Below are positions 25,689 to 36,632 of a DNA stretch of 64,000 bases, one piece after another. Numbering within the stretch: position 1 is the stretch's first letter; every line of letters starts with the position of its first letter. A program made the translations under genes and the position numbers. This DNA is from Haemonchus contortus (lineage: Eukaryota; Nematoda; Chromadorea; Rhabditida; Trichostrongylidae), in the NCBI GenBank assembly GCA_000469685.2, contig LS997565.1, forward strand, positions 13,649,922 through 13,713,921, in the 5' to 3' direction. Under the pieces are notes generated by a model. That model did not search any database, was not told where the DNA came from, and was given only the letters and a program-made list of their open reading frames with translations.

Positions 25689-28600
25689 CAGTACTCGCCG
25701 TAAGAACTCAAAAATTCGCGATAATACCGCGAGTTCGCGTGTTTTTCGTCTTTTCTTTATAAATCGCTTCAAAATGAATTAATCGAGGAGAAAAAAATAC
25801 CATTGAACTCAGCTCATAGAGCTCTACAAGATGATACGCTAAAATGTTGAAAATGCTTTATTTTGGATTGCGCCATGCACTTGAGCTCCATCCGAAAAGT
25901 AATTGCATGCACATGGGGTGCACGCTTAAGTGCTTGTAGGGGGTCATTGGCCCTTGAAGATGATCTGTTCGGAATTTGCTTCGGATTGCGCCACGTACGC
26001 GACTTTACTCAGTACGTGTGGAAATGATCGTTGGTTTTGTTCAGTCTCCATCGTTCCTTTTTTGAGTTGGAGGCTGTAGATGACCGCATCTATGGTCTCT
26101 GCACTCAACAAATCCTCTTTACAGGTTCCATTGAGAAAATGACATCAATTTATGGCAAAATAACGGAGTCGATTTTTTTGGCATTTTCCCATGTTTGGAG
26201 GAATTTTTCTTCAGAATTTGAGGAGATAGTGTTGAGGCACTCCACTGTCGTAGAAAACTCTTTATTGTCTGCAAGTCTGTAATGGCACACCCTATCACAA
26301 ATCAAAATTACTCCCTTGGTATGGCCCCAAACTTCGAACTTCGTCAAGCCCAAATCATAAAACAGTGTTTTTTCCCTTCCCGTTGGTCTTTTTGCAAGTG
26401 CGTTGTACACTGTTAGATTCTCCGTGAAAAATCCTATCGAATGATATATAGGTCGACCCCTGACGAAAACCTCCCTCCACAACCACTTTCTGCAGTAGGC
26501 CTGTCTCTGAGCGGTTTCCTGCAGGGCGTGTTTTGATATGCATGCGCCAGAGTACTGTAGTGGCGGGAATTTGGAAGCTTTCAAATGATAATTATTTGAA
26601 TGGAGGATTAGATCTGCTGGTGGCGGGGAACTGAAGTGGCGAGAAGGAGGGTTGGATCGATTAATGATTACTTTAGTGGGGGGTAAGATCTGCAGGGGAC
26701 GGGGTACTGTAGTGGCGGGAAAGTGGGGCAGTTTGAATGGGAGTTTTGAGACGGTCTGAAGGAGCGGTTTCCAGCGTTCCTTTTTTGGTTTGGAAGCTGT
26801 AGTTGACTGCTTACGGTCTCTGCACTCAACACTCCTCCTTACAGGTTCCATTGAGAATATGACATCGATATACGGCAAAATAACGAAAACGATTTTTTTG
26901 GCTTTTTTCAATCTTTGGAGGAGTTTTTCTGCGGAACCCAAGGAGTCGGCAGCGAGGCAGTCCTTTATTGTGGACTACTCTTTGTGTTCTTCGAGGCTGT
27001 TATGGTACACCTTATCAAAGATCAACAGTTCTCTCCAGGCATGGCTCCAAACTTCGAACTTCGTCAAGCCCAAATCATAAAACAACGTTTTTTCCTTTCC
27101 GCTGGGGGAAGAAACAATCCTTAGATAGCACTTTCACGGAGAATCTGGCAGTATACAATTTAATTGCAAAAATTCGAGCGGCAAGGGGAAAAAGCATAAT
27201 CTTGTAATTTGAGCGTGTCGATAAGCGAAGTTTGGAGCCATGCCTGGAGAGAACTGTTGATCTTTGATAAGGTGTACCATAACAGCCTGGAAAAACACAA
27301 AGAGTAGTCTACAATAAGGGACTGCCTCGCTGCCGACTCCTTGGGTTCCGCAGAAAAACTCCTCCAAAGATTGAAAAGTGCCAAAAAAATCGTTTTCGTT
27401 ATTTTGCCGTATATCGATGTCATATTCTCAATGGAACCTGTAAGGAGGAGTGTTGAGTGCAGAGACCGTAGGCAGTCAACTACAGCTTCCAAACCAAAAA
27501 AGGAACGCTGGAAACCGCTCCTTCAGACCGTCTCAAAACTCCCATTCAAACTGCCCCACTTTCCCGCCACTACAGTACCCCGTCCCCTGCAGATCTTCCC
27601 CCCCACTAAAGTAATCATTAATCGATCCAACCCCCTTCCCGCCATTTCAGTACCCCGCCACCAGCAGATCTAATCCCCCATTCGAATAATTATCATTCGA
27701 AAGCCTCCAAATTCCCGCCACTACAGTACCCCGTCCCCTGCAGATCTTACCCCCCACTAAAGTAATCATTAATCGATCCAACCCTCCTTCTCGCCACTTC
27801 AGTACCCCGCCACCAGCAGATCTAATCCTCCATCCAAATAATTATCATTTGAAAGCTTCCAAATTCCCGCCACTACAGTACTCTGGCGCATGCATATCAA
27901 AAAACGCCCTGCAGGAAACCGCTCAGAGGCAGGCCTACTGCAGAAAGTGGTTGTGGAGGGAGGTTTTCGTCAGGGGTCGACCTATAAATCATTCGATAGG
28001 ATTTTTCACGGAGAATCTAACAGTGTACAACGCAGTTGCAAAAAGACCGACGGGAAGGGAAAAAACACTGTTTTATGATTTGGGCTTGACGAAGTTCGAA
28101 GTTTGGGGCCATACCAAGGGAGTAATTTTGATTTGTGATAGGGTGTGCCATTACAGACTTGCAGACAATAAAGAGTTTCCTACGACAGTGGAGTGCCTCA
28201 ACACCATCTCCTCAAATTCTGAAGAAAAATTCCTCCAAACCTGGGAAAATGCCAAAAAAATCGACTCCGTTATTTTGCCATAAATTGATGTCATTTTCTC
28301 AATGGAACCTGTAAAGAGGATTTGTTGAGTGCAGAGACCATAGATGCGGTCATCTACAGCCTCCAACTCAAAAAAGGAACGATGGAGACTGAACAAAACC
28401 AACGATCATTTCCACATCGTACTGAGTAAAGTCGCGTACGTGGCGCAATCCGGAGCAAATTCCGAACAGATCATCTTCAAGGGCCAATGACCCCCTACAA
28501 GCACTTGAGCGTGCACCCCATGTGCATGCAATCACTTTTCGGATGGAGCTCAAGTGCATGGCGCAATCCAAAATAAAGCATTTTCAACATTTTAGCGTAT

Positions 28601-28745
28601 CATCTTGTAGAGCTCTATGAGCTGAGTTCAATGGTATTTTTTTCTCCTCGATTAATTCATTTTGAAGCGATTTATAAAGAAAAGACGAAAAACACGCGAA
28701 CTCGCGGTATTATCGCGAATTTTTGAGTTCTTACGGCGAGTACTG
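25689..28745. mobile_element. 3.06-kb giant foldback element
   Basis: The element starts CAGTACTCGCCGTAAGAAC and ends with its exact reverse complement. It is flanked by TA on both sides (25687-25688 and 28746-28747), as for Tc1/mariner-class insertions. The left arm (25689-27060) and right arm (27234-28745) are near-identical inverted copies. They are separated by a spacer of about 173 bases. The right arm is longer by one 151-base tandem unit. Both arms carry a coding-like module (SAEKLLQRLK, IVFVILPYIDVIFSMEP) and, nearer the ends, a diverged second version (SEEKFLQTWENAKKIDSVIL). The spacer resembles a third. The open frames at 26150-26941 and 27341-28283 are these modules. No transposase motif is recognised, so it is probably non-autonomous. 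Confidence 0.8.
27563..27865 (+). repeat. tandem 151-base unit within the foldback right arm
   Basis: Two consecutive copies, 27563-27713 and 27714-27865, each starting CCCGCCACTACAGTACCCCG, with a third start at 27866. The left arm has one copy (about 26548-26717, reverse orientation), which explains the arm length difference. Confidence 0.8.
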
Positions 28746-28764
28746 TACATATAGCAACAGTGGA

Positions 28765-29100
28765 AGGCAGTTTTAGACAATTTTGGCTTATTATAATCAG
28801 CTCTTGACGCAATTGCAACAATTGGAATCTCGTCCGAATACCCCTTCCAAGTCATACCCGTCAAGGTGATCTCGAACATCCTCCTCTTTCACTTTTTTAG
28901 GGGTCTTCTTTCCTCGAAAATCTCTCGCTTTCTTGGTCACCGATGCACTAGTCTCCAAAAAAACCCGCTTTTCAAATTGGAAAGGACTATCAAAATTATC
29001 GTGAACTGTGCCTTGAGCCATTTCCCCCATGCCGAAAAAGCTCCCTTCAGATTAGTTCCCTCGAAATTGTGGGGTTGTTCTAGCCAGTGGTTGCCATAAA
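28765..29100. repeat. dispersed repeat related to 42375-42480
   Basis: The stretch from GGAAGGCAGTTTTAGACAAT through ATAATCAGCTCTTGACGCA and GTCATACCCGTCAAGGTGAT aligns with 42375-42480. The latter has GAAGGCAATTTTTTCCAACT, ATGGTCAGCTCTTTACGCAT and GTCATGGTAACCTCGTACAG. No termini or family identified. Confidence 0.4.
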
Positions 29101-29347
29101 ACTGTCTAGTTGCAGTGAAGCAGTTAGTAGCTAGAGCTTGCAAATTGCGCTGATGAGAATTGTCAGACGCTTTCTTGATTCTAATAGAGGCCGATGTTGC
29201 ATATACGAAAGTTTTTTATGCAGTGGTTTTACCGATGGACGGACATTTCTGGGGCTTTTCATATTGATTTTTAGTAGTCAACCATTGTACGTGGAAAATT
29301 CCTGAACATTGTGTGGCTGCTGCGTGAATAGTCATTTCAATGTTATT

Positions 29348-29353
29348 TTTATT
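29348..29353 (-). promoter_or_regulatory. polyadenylation signal of YGDE gene C
   Basis: AATAAA on the minus strand, about 45 bases downstream of the TGA at 29398-29400. Confidence 0.65.
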
Positions 29354-29397
29354 ATGGTGTACACACAATGAAAGCTGAGGATCACAATTGAGAATCA

Positions 29398-30904
29398 TCA
29401 ATATCCTGAGGGTTGAGCGGGTGCTGCGGGTTGGACTGGAGCACAATCTGGAGCTGGGGCTGGCTGTTCGACGGGAACGGGTCCTTGTTCAACGGGGGCG
29501 GGAGCAACTGGAGCTGGGCCTGGGGCTGGAGCTACCTGCTCGTCTCCGTAGGCGTTACGCTTGGCTCTGTAACCTGAAGGTTGGGCTGGTGCTGCAGGTT
29601 GGACTGGAGCACAATCTGGAGCTGGGGCTGGCTGTTCGACGGGAACTGGTCCTTGTTCAACGGGGGCGGGAGCAACTGGAGCTGGGCCAGGAGCAGGGGC
29701 TACTTGTTCGTCTCCATAAGCGTTGCGCTTAGCTCTGTAGCCTGATGGTTGAGCTGGTGCAGCGGGCTGAGCTGGAGCACAGTCTGGAGCTGGAGCTGGA
29801 GCTGGCTGCTCGACGGGGACTGGTCCCTGTTCAACAGGAGCGGGAGCAACTGGAGCTGGGCCTGGGGCTGGAGCTACCTGCTCGTCTCCGTAGGCGTTAC
29901 GCTTGGCTCTGTAACCTGAAGGTTGGGCTGGTGCTGCAGGTTGGACTGGAGCACAGTCTGGAGCTGGGGCTGGCTGTTCGACGGGAACTGGTCCTTGTTC
30001 AACAGGGGCGGGAGCAGCTGGAGCTGGCATTGGGGCGGGAACGACTTGTTCGTCTCCATAAGCGTTACGCTTAGCTCTGTAGCCTGATGGTTGAGCTGGT
30101 GCAGCGGGCTGAGCTGGAGCACAGTCTGGAGCTGGAGCTGGGGCTGGCTGCTCAACGGGGACTGGTCCTTGTTCAACTGGGGCAGGAGCAGCTGGAGCCG
30201 GCACTGGGGCGGGAACGACTTGTTCGTCTCCATAAGCGTTACGCTTAGCTCTGTAGCCTGATGGTTGAGCTGGTGCAGCGGGCTGAGCTGGAGCACAGTC
30301 TGGAGCTGGAGCTGGGGCTGGCTGCTCAACGGGGACTGGTCCTTGTTCAACTGGGGCAGGAGCAGCTGGAGCTGGCACTGGGGCGGGAACGACTTGTTCG
30401 TCGCCATAAGCGTTGCGCTTAGATCTGTAGCCTGATGGTTGAGCTGGTGCAGCGGGCTGGGCTGGAGCACAGTCTGGAGCTGGGGCTGGCTGCTCGACGG
30501 GGACTGGTCCCTGTTCAACAGGAGCTGGAGCAACTGGAGCTGGGCCAGGAGCAGGGGCTACTTGTTCGTCTCCATAAGCGTTGCGCTTAGCTCTGTAGCC
30601 TGAAGGTTGGGCAGGTGCTGGCTGAGCTGGAGCGCAGTCTGGTGCTGGAGCTGGTTGTTCGACAGCGACTGGAGGCTGCTCGATCGGAGCGGGAGGTCCT
30701 GGTGCTGGAGCAACAGGAGCTGGAACGACCTGCTCGTCTCCGTAAGCATTGCGCTTGTGAACTGAAAAATTAAAACTAAGTTCCTTCCCTTGACATGCAT
30801 AATTATAAGACAAATTGCTACAAATTGCAGAGTCACTAGAAGAACTTACCGGATTTGGAAGTAGCGAGCGCCACAAAGGCAGAGAGGAGGAGGACGAACT
30901 TCAT
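29398..30904 (-). CDS. YGDE gene C: secreted precursor with eight tandem NAYGDEQ modules
   Basis: Two minus-strand exons, 30850-30904 and 29398-30761, joined across an 88-base intron, give 472 residues. Exon 1 is a signal peptide (MKFVLLLSAFVALATSKS) ending in a split Val codon at GTAAGT. Exon 2 starts VHKR and contains eight modules of about 56-58 residues. Each begins KRNAYGDEQVVPAP or KRNAYGDEQVAPAP and runs through Ala/Pro-rich sequence with VEQGPVPVEQ. Each has exactly one Cys in PDCAP and ends QPSGYR(A/S)KR; the last ends PSGY at the stop. R-x-K-R at every boundary would let furin-like enzymes cut it into near-identical peptides. Alternatively the single Cys per module could cross-link an extracellular polymer. 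Seven modules are nearly identical in DNA, pointing to recent unequal exchange. The long open frames on the plus strand and in the other minus frames here are shadows of the repeat. Confidence 0.85.
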
Positions 30905-30940
30905 TGGGGGCAATGCTACTGCTTTACCACCCGAGTTGCC

Positions 30941-30948
30941 TTTTATAT
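30941..30948 (-). promoter_or_regulatory. TATA box of YGDE gene C
   Basis: The minus strand reads GATATAAAAGGC about 37 bases upstream of the ATG at 30904. This implies a very short 5' leader. Confidence 0.6.
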
Positions 30949-30952
30949 CATA

Positions 30953-33900
30953 CCCGAGTGACCTTTCAAATGGGTAAAACCGGATTTCATCGTTGCGCGC
31001 AGTCCCCGCAGCTTTCTCGAGTAGCCAAAGATTGCAATTGAACCACAATGATGCCTGCCCCAATGTTTCCATTCCGAAACTTTACTAACTTAATCGAAAT
31101 TTCTATTTAAAGTACGAAAATTCCTGACTCATACGTCAGGTTTTAAATCGTGGCATGACAGCCTAGATACTGGACTTCTTGGGTAGATTCTGGACAGTTA
31201 GTCAGATGAATATATACCGGAATCTTTCAACAGCAGTAAGTATAGCAAGAAATATGTCAATTGCATTTTCGGAATGTGGAAGTTAGGAACCCCAATAAAT
31301 CGATTTCCTTAGAACGACAGGTTTAAAATTTCCTGAACTAGACACCTTCCCACGCTGTTCATGAACATTCCCATATGTAGGTCTTTTTGTCAATACCCTG
31401 CAATTGCTCTTTCGAGCGCTGGTCTGAGGAGATGGTTCGAAGTTTATTCATTCAAATACTTCATGGTACCCTCTTCTTTTGAGTGAAACTCCTACGACTT
31501 CGGTACATAGTGGCTCAATACGGTCAATATTTTTTGAAGATGATGTCTATTGCTGCTCTCAACTAGTGGAGGAGCCAGGGCTGACGTGTATGCGTATCTT
31601 AATTGACCAGGAGAAATGAACTTTTCTGAAAATCCGACAAATTTATCTGTAGAGTCCTAGGATCTCAATTATTATCTAGCACTTAGAATACATCAAATTC
31701 CCACTTAAACTCAACGCTGAGCCGGAATTGTACCAGCTTTCGAAGAAATGTTTCTCCTGGAACGCTTTCGTTCTTTTCGCCCCCATCCGACATCGAACAT
31801 GAAAATTGCACTTGAGGCTTTGAACAAGTTTGAATGAAGGAGGTGGAACTATTATTGATTTAATAACTAGCTAAGCAATCAATTCCTGAGTGAACTTCAT
31901 CTGTTAGAAAGACAACAATTGATCCAAATTGTACTCAGGAATGCCCAAGCTTACCTAGAGCTGCCTCTAAGGGTCTTTGCCCGGAACCTTTTTCTAACTT
32001 CTTCGTACAAAGAAGCATTCTGTGTAGTAAAGAATGTTCGGATAACATTTGTGTTGCAATGTAGGATTCATAGTTTTAGAGGATTTTTCACTCCAAACTA
32101 CTTACTTTAGATGTACATGATGTTATAGAACGATTTGATTGCACTAGAAACTCTGGTAAGGTTTCTTTCATTTACTAGAATTGATATTTTCGAGATTACA
32201 TAGTTTGTTGATCTTTGCGCTTTCTTTACAGCAGCTGAAGCTTTTCGGCACGAGTGCCACTCCCGAATTTGTGTAATTTCATGCATTTTGATAAGTGACC
32301 ATCATCTCTGTTGTTATCAGACGGAATGGCGTCACGGATCGCTCCACTCGCTCCACAGTTGTTTTGCACTTGCCCAAACAACAAAGAGATGAAGAGGACA
32401 TGACTAGCAGAGCAGAAATCTTATCGCCGTAGAATTCATTTCTCGGAGATATTGTCCTCGTTACTGTCCTTGACCTTCAAGAGTATAACGTATTGACAAA
32501 CTGTTTCTTTTCTATCGGGGAAAACCCAGACGTCATCTGAGACTTCCTGAAGATGACCCATATACCAGTAGAGAAATGATTTTTTCATTAGAATGAATCA
32601 GTCCACTGAGAAATTCCGTACAGTCTCGCACCATATGGTGGGTCTCCCTACAACATTACAATTTGACATACTCGGCCAAGTTAATTACCATTACACTTCA
32701 AGGCCCTCATGACAGACACAATGATCGCCGAACTTTTCTTTGTTCTCGTTTTGCATTTTTTGAGTGAGGTCATTTGACAGATGCAACTTCTCCGCATTTC
32801 CCACCTTATGCTGTATAGGAGCTATTTTGATCTGATAACTACCTAGGAATTGTAATTGTAATCAAAAGGATACCAAATGTTTTCTAGAAAACCTCTAAAA
32901 GCTTGTTGAACTGGGCTGGTTCCGGACCAAAACTTCACTGGTAGTTTTCAATATAGAACTATTAGGAATCAGTTATCGAAATTCAGCACAGGAGAATCTA
33001 GACGATGAATCTTGATCACAAAACGCTGGCGATTAGCCTATGTGAGCATATCTCTTAAGCCATGGTTCTCTTGACACGGACTTTTCCTGTATTTGGCGAT
33101 GGTAGCATCCTAACGAATTTTTGCCCCTCTGAGGTCTGTGCTATGGTTAGATTTTTAGAACTGCCGTTGATGATTTGATTCATCATAATTAGAAAGGGAT
33201 TCAAGATCTTTTTCTATAAAATAGGAAGTATCATAATAGGAAATAGGGCGTTTCTTAGATGGTAGGAGAGGCCAAGCGAGGTGGACCGCTTAAGTCTCAT
33301 ATTGGGTTTGCCGCTGGACACATGAAGTTGCCATCACACAGTAAATCTTTCTCCTTAGGCCCAAAGATAATGTTTCATTTGTGTTTCATGGAGAGGAGGT
33401 GGGGAGGTAGAAAAAGTTCCCTGGACCTAGTCTATTAGCAACTATGTAGGTAGCAGTAAGGTGTAATTGGTACACTTGGAAGACTGAGAATCAAATGGAC
33501 CGTCCTAATATTCATTCGATGATGGGTGAACAAGGAAAGCATTGCTCTGATGATTTTCATAGTATGTGAAGTACACCTCTCCTCCCAGACTTAAATGGAG
33601 GAGGAACGCACTTGTAAACATACTTCGTTGATTCCACGATCTTTGACTGATATTAGACATCGAGAAAAGTGATTCGGTACAGGAAACTACATATCTCTAT
33701 ATGGGTAAAACTCCAGTCGGGCATGGTAATGGCCCCGAAAATGTCAAGGTTCTCGAAACACTATGTTATGCACGTTTTTCGTTGGCAAATTCGGGTCATA
33801 TCAGCCGTGAAATCGGCGAGAGCACAAGTCGTTTTGCGGTCGTTTACAGTTGTCTGCGTCGGACTTCACCATGCGAATTTACTATTATCCTAGGCCGTTT

Positions 33901-36632
33901 GCAGGGAACATCACTAGTGATCAGTGAGATTCGCATCCGTCCGCACAGTATATGCCATGCTTCATCTCCGATACCATTCCCTTCGGGGCTTCGTCTCCAA
34001 AACAGCTTCCTTTCGAGCTTCAGAATTTTCAGACAAATTTCTAAGTATCGTTGACACTTATCAAGCAAATTGATGAAAAAAAGAATTGTTTTGTATCCCA
34101 AATTATCTTATTCACAACATCAAGAAAGTAAGGAATCGGCTTCGTTCAACAATCAGTGTTAAAACAGATTCAACATCACTGAAGCAAACTAAAAATATGA
34201 AAAGCAAGCCGGATGTTCTTACTCCGCGTGAAGCGCTATCTGATCGGGTGCGTCAACCTCGGATTCTGCGTCATTCAAATGGGTGTCGGTTATTCAAATG
34301 AGAAGTTTTCCTGAAGACAGAGCACGGCATGTGTGCCACCTCCTATGCCCTGAGAGTCTCACAAGTGCGCCTCGACGTTCGCTGATCTCCAGCTGCATTC
34401 TGTCCACAATCGAACGCTACCCTCACCATAATCGCTCACACCTATTTGGGTAATTCAGTGTGAAATTTTCATCGTCAAATTTGCAATCAGCATGCAGGAC
34501 TATCTAATTGTATGGTTTCCCACTCCACGTCCTCCTCTTCAGCTCTTCGAGAACTTGGAAGGTCTCGAAGGGATTGAATGCCTAATTGGCATGGGGTTGT
34601 GGAGGAGAATATATCTGGAAGTAGACCCATGGAACATGTGTGATAATAAGCCATTCGGCACTGTACCATGCTCTACATGCCTTTTTAATATAAAGCCTTA
34701 AAGTCTTTTGGTGTTGATCAATCCCGTTTGAGGGCTGCGCCCCGCCTTCGACTCCATTCAGGATAGTAGTGGCGTATTGAATGCGTATGTAGCATACAAT
34801 GACTTGAGGTGGAGTAAGTGCCTTTATCCTCCCAGACGAGTCTGGTACCAATTAACTGACCCTAGAGAGATGGAAGGTTTGGCTGTCCTCAGCGGATTCG
34901 AGAATCGAGCCCGTGACAATGTGTGTGGGATGGTGCGCCACTTGCTACTACACCCCCTCCACCATGTCTTTTAGTAGCCATTTAATACAGATCAATTTTC
35001 GATTGCGTTGTGAGCAAGCTCTCGTATTCTTCGGACTCTTCGGCAAGAGAAGTTGGTCTTCTCCGCATGGTCCGATATGTAATAAAATCGATTGTGGGAA
35101 ATGAGGAGTCTTCTGAACTCTTGCGCTGCCCGGCATTTTCAGCGCAAAGGTCGGTCAACAAAGGGCGCAAAGGCCCTTGTGTGTTGGTGTTTGATTGCCT
35201 TGTATAGTTCGCATCGCACATTTTTCTCTTCACTGAATACGCTGAAGGTCAAGTCTTCCCCGCATTGTTGGAAAGCGCATGACATGATCGTCGCATAACT
35301 GCACTATCTATGAGAAATTGTGATGATGCTTATAGTAGAAACGCAATAGTATGGTTTTGGGGGGACTTCGGAAAATCTGCTGTCTGCTGTCTGGAAGCAA
35401 AAGAGAAAAGTGGAGAAATTGGCTCTAACCGTATGAGCAATATATCGATCTCAATTCGACAAAGAACTAATTGAAAAAGTTTAGGGTTGTTTATCCTTAG
35501 GGTCAGGAAGGTAGAGAAAAGTCATTCACTATTCCATCCCATAGCGAACGAAGCCAAATTACAGTCTCAATTTGGACAATGAGTGAAGTCAAAATCACCA
35601 ACTTGGTTATACGCATTATTTACTCATCGTATTACAAGTCATTTTAGACGCTGAGGGAGTTGTGATGTAGATAGATGTACATATACATAAATAAGTGACG
35701 CACGGTGAGGCATCGAATCCCAAATCGATACAAATGATGAATGATATTTTATAATAAAAGCTAATAACAGTAGGATCCGGAGTGAGTTGTCCTTGAGAGT
35801 TTCTGCGAATTTTTCGTAGCTCCCACGAATAACGCCTTCAGAGAGTCGTTATCCCTTTATCAAAAGGATGCCATCACTCATTCTATCTCGGCCCCATCTC
35901 CGGTACCATACAGGTTCAGATAAAGGTGCTTCGCTGAATAATTTATTTTATGAACAACATTTCTCATTCTTGTAGTTTACGGCCTCTCTCTTTTTCGAAC
36001 CTATACGTTTTTTATTACGATATTCGGGGACCTATGGGGTCGACGGGTGGGACGATTTATTGGTAGTTCAATAATGAATAAAATAGCGAACAATAAAATA
36101 ATAATTATAATCCACTTTCTACAAAAAATCTGCGAGATACAAGATTGTCATTACGATAAATTTATAAAATCTTCTTTTAAGGATATGTTTCGTAAAAATT
36201 TCACCACCGTTCCTTCCCCATGCGTTCCTCTATGAAGCACCTGATCTGGACCCTATCAAACCAATAACGAGGTAAAGAACTTTTATTATTCCTATTGATT
36301 CACGTGGCAAACTTTTGGCTTTCAGTCTAACGAAAATCTCTTTAAAAAAAAAGACAAAAAAAAAAAAGAAGTACGAAATAAAGCTGTGATGTGTGAAAAA
36401 TGCAAATCGTAGGAAAAAAACAAGAAATCGAAGGAAAGAGTGAAAAAGCTCCCTAAGCTCCCTCCTCCCAGTTTCTAATTCTAGAAAGGCTTCATTACAG
36501 GTTTGGTTAATAAAAACTCTTGAACTATGGCCAGATTTGGGTCGAAATCTCCTTCTGTCTGAAGCCAAAACGGAGGAGTAAGCTATCCAAAGAGCATTAT
36601 ATACAGCGAGATCACAAGTTCAACGAAGTAAA
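30953..36632. other. intergenic stretch between YGDE gene C and the RP2 homologue
   Basis: Apart from one SINE (34701-34953) I see no supported feature. The open frames at 33669-34101 (up to 117 codons) have no recognisable family or splice context. A-rich low complexity lies at 36340-36370. Confidence 0.5.
34701..34953 (-). repeat. tRNA-derived SINE copy
   Basis: On the minus strand: A box TAGCAAGTGG, B box GGGCTCGATTC, the shared body (ACCAGACTCGTCTGGGAGGA), and the tail that reads AAGTCTTTTGGTGTTGATC in reverse. It is one of the best-preserved copies. Confidence 0.65.

Noticed and set aside
26150..26941. 263-codon open frame as an independent gene
   Set aside because: It is part of the left arm of the foldback element and is mirrored in the right arm. 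No start context, signal or family was found.
29388..30074. Long plus-strand frames rich in LEL and RRR over gene C
   Set aside because: They are antisense shadows of the GC-rich tandem repeat; the other strand has signal peptide, intron and stop in the right places.
36481..36554. Exon-like minus-strand block reading GDFDPNLAIVQEFLLTKPV to a stop
   Set aside because: At first it looked like the last exon of the RP2 gene. A better terminal exon (36633-36778) matches the RP2 C-terminus and joins in phase, so this block is probably chance.
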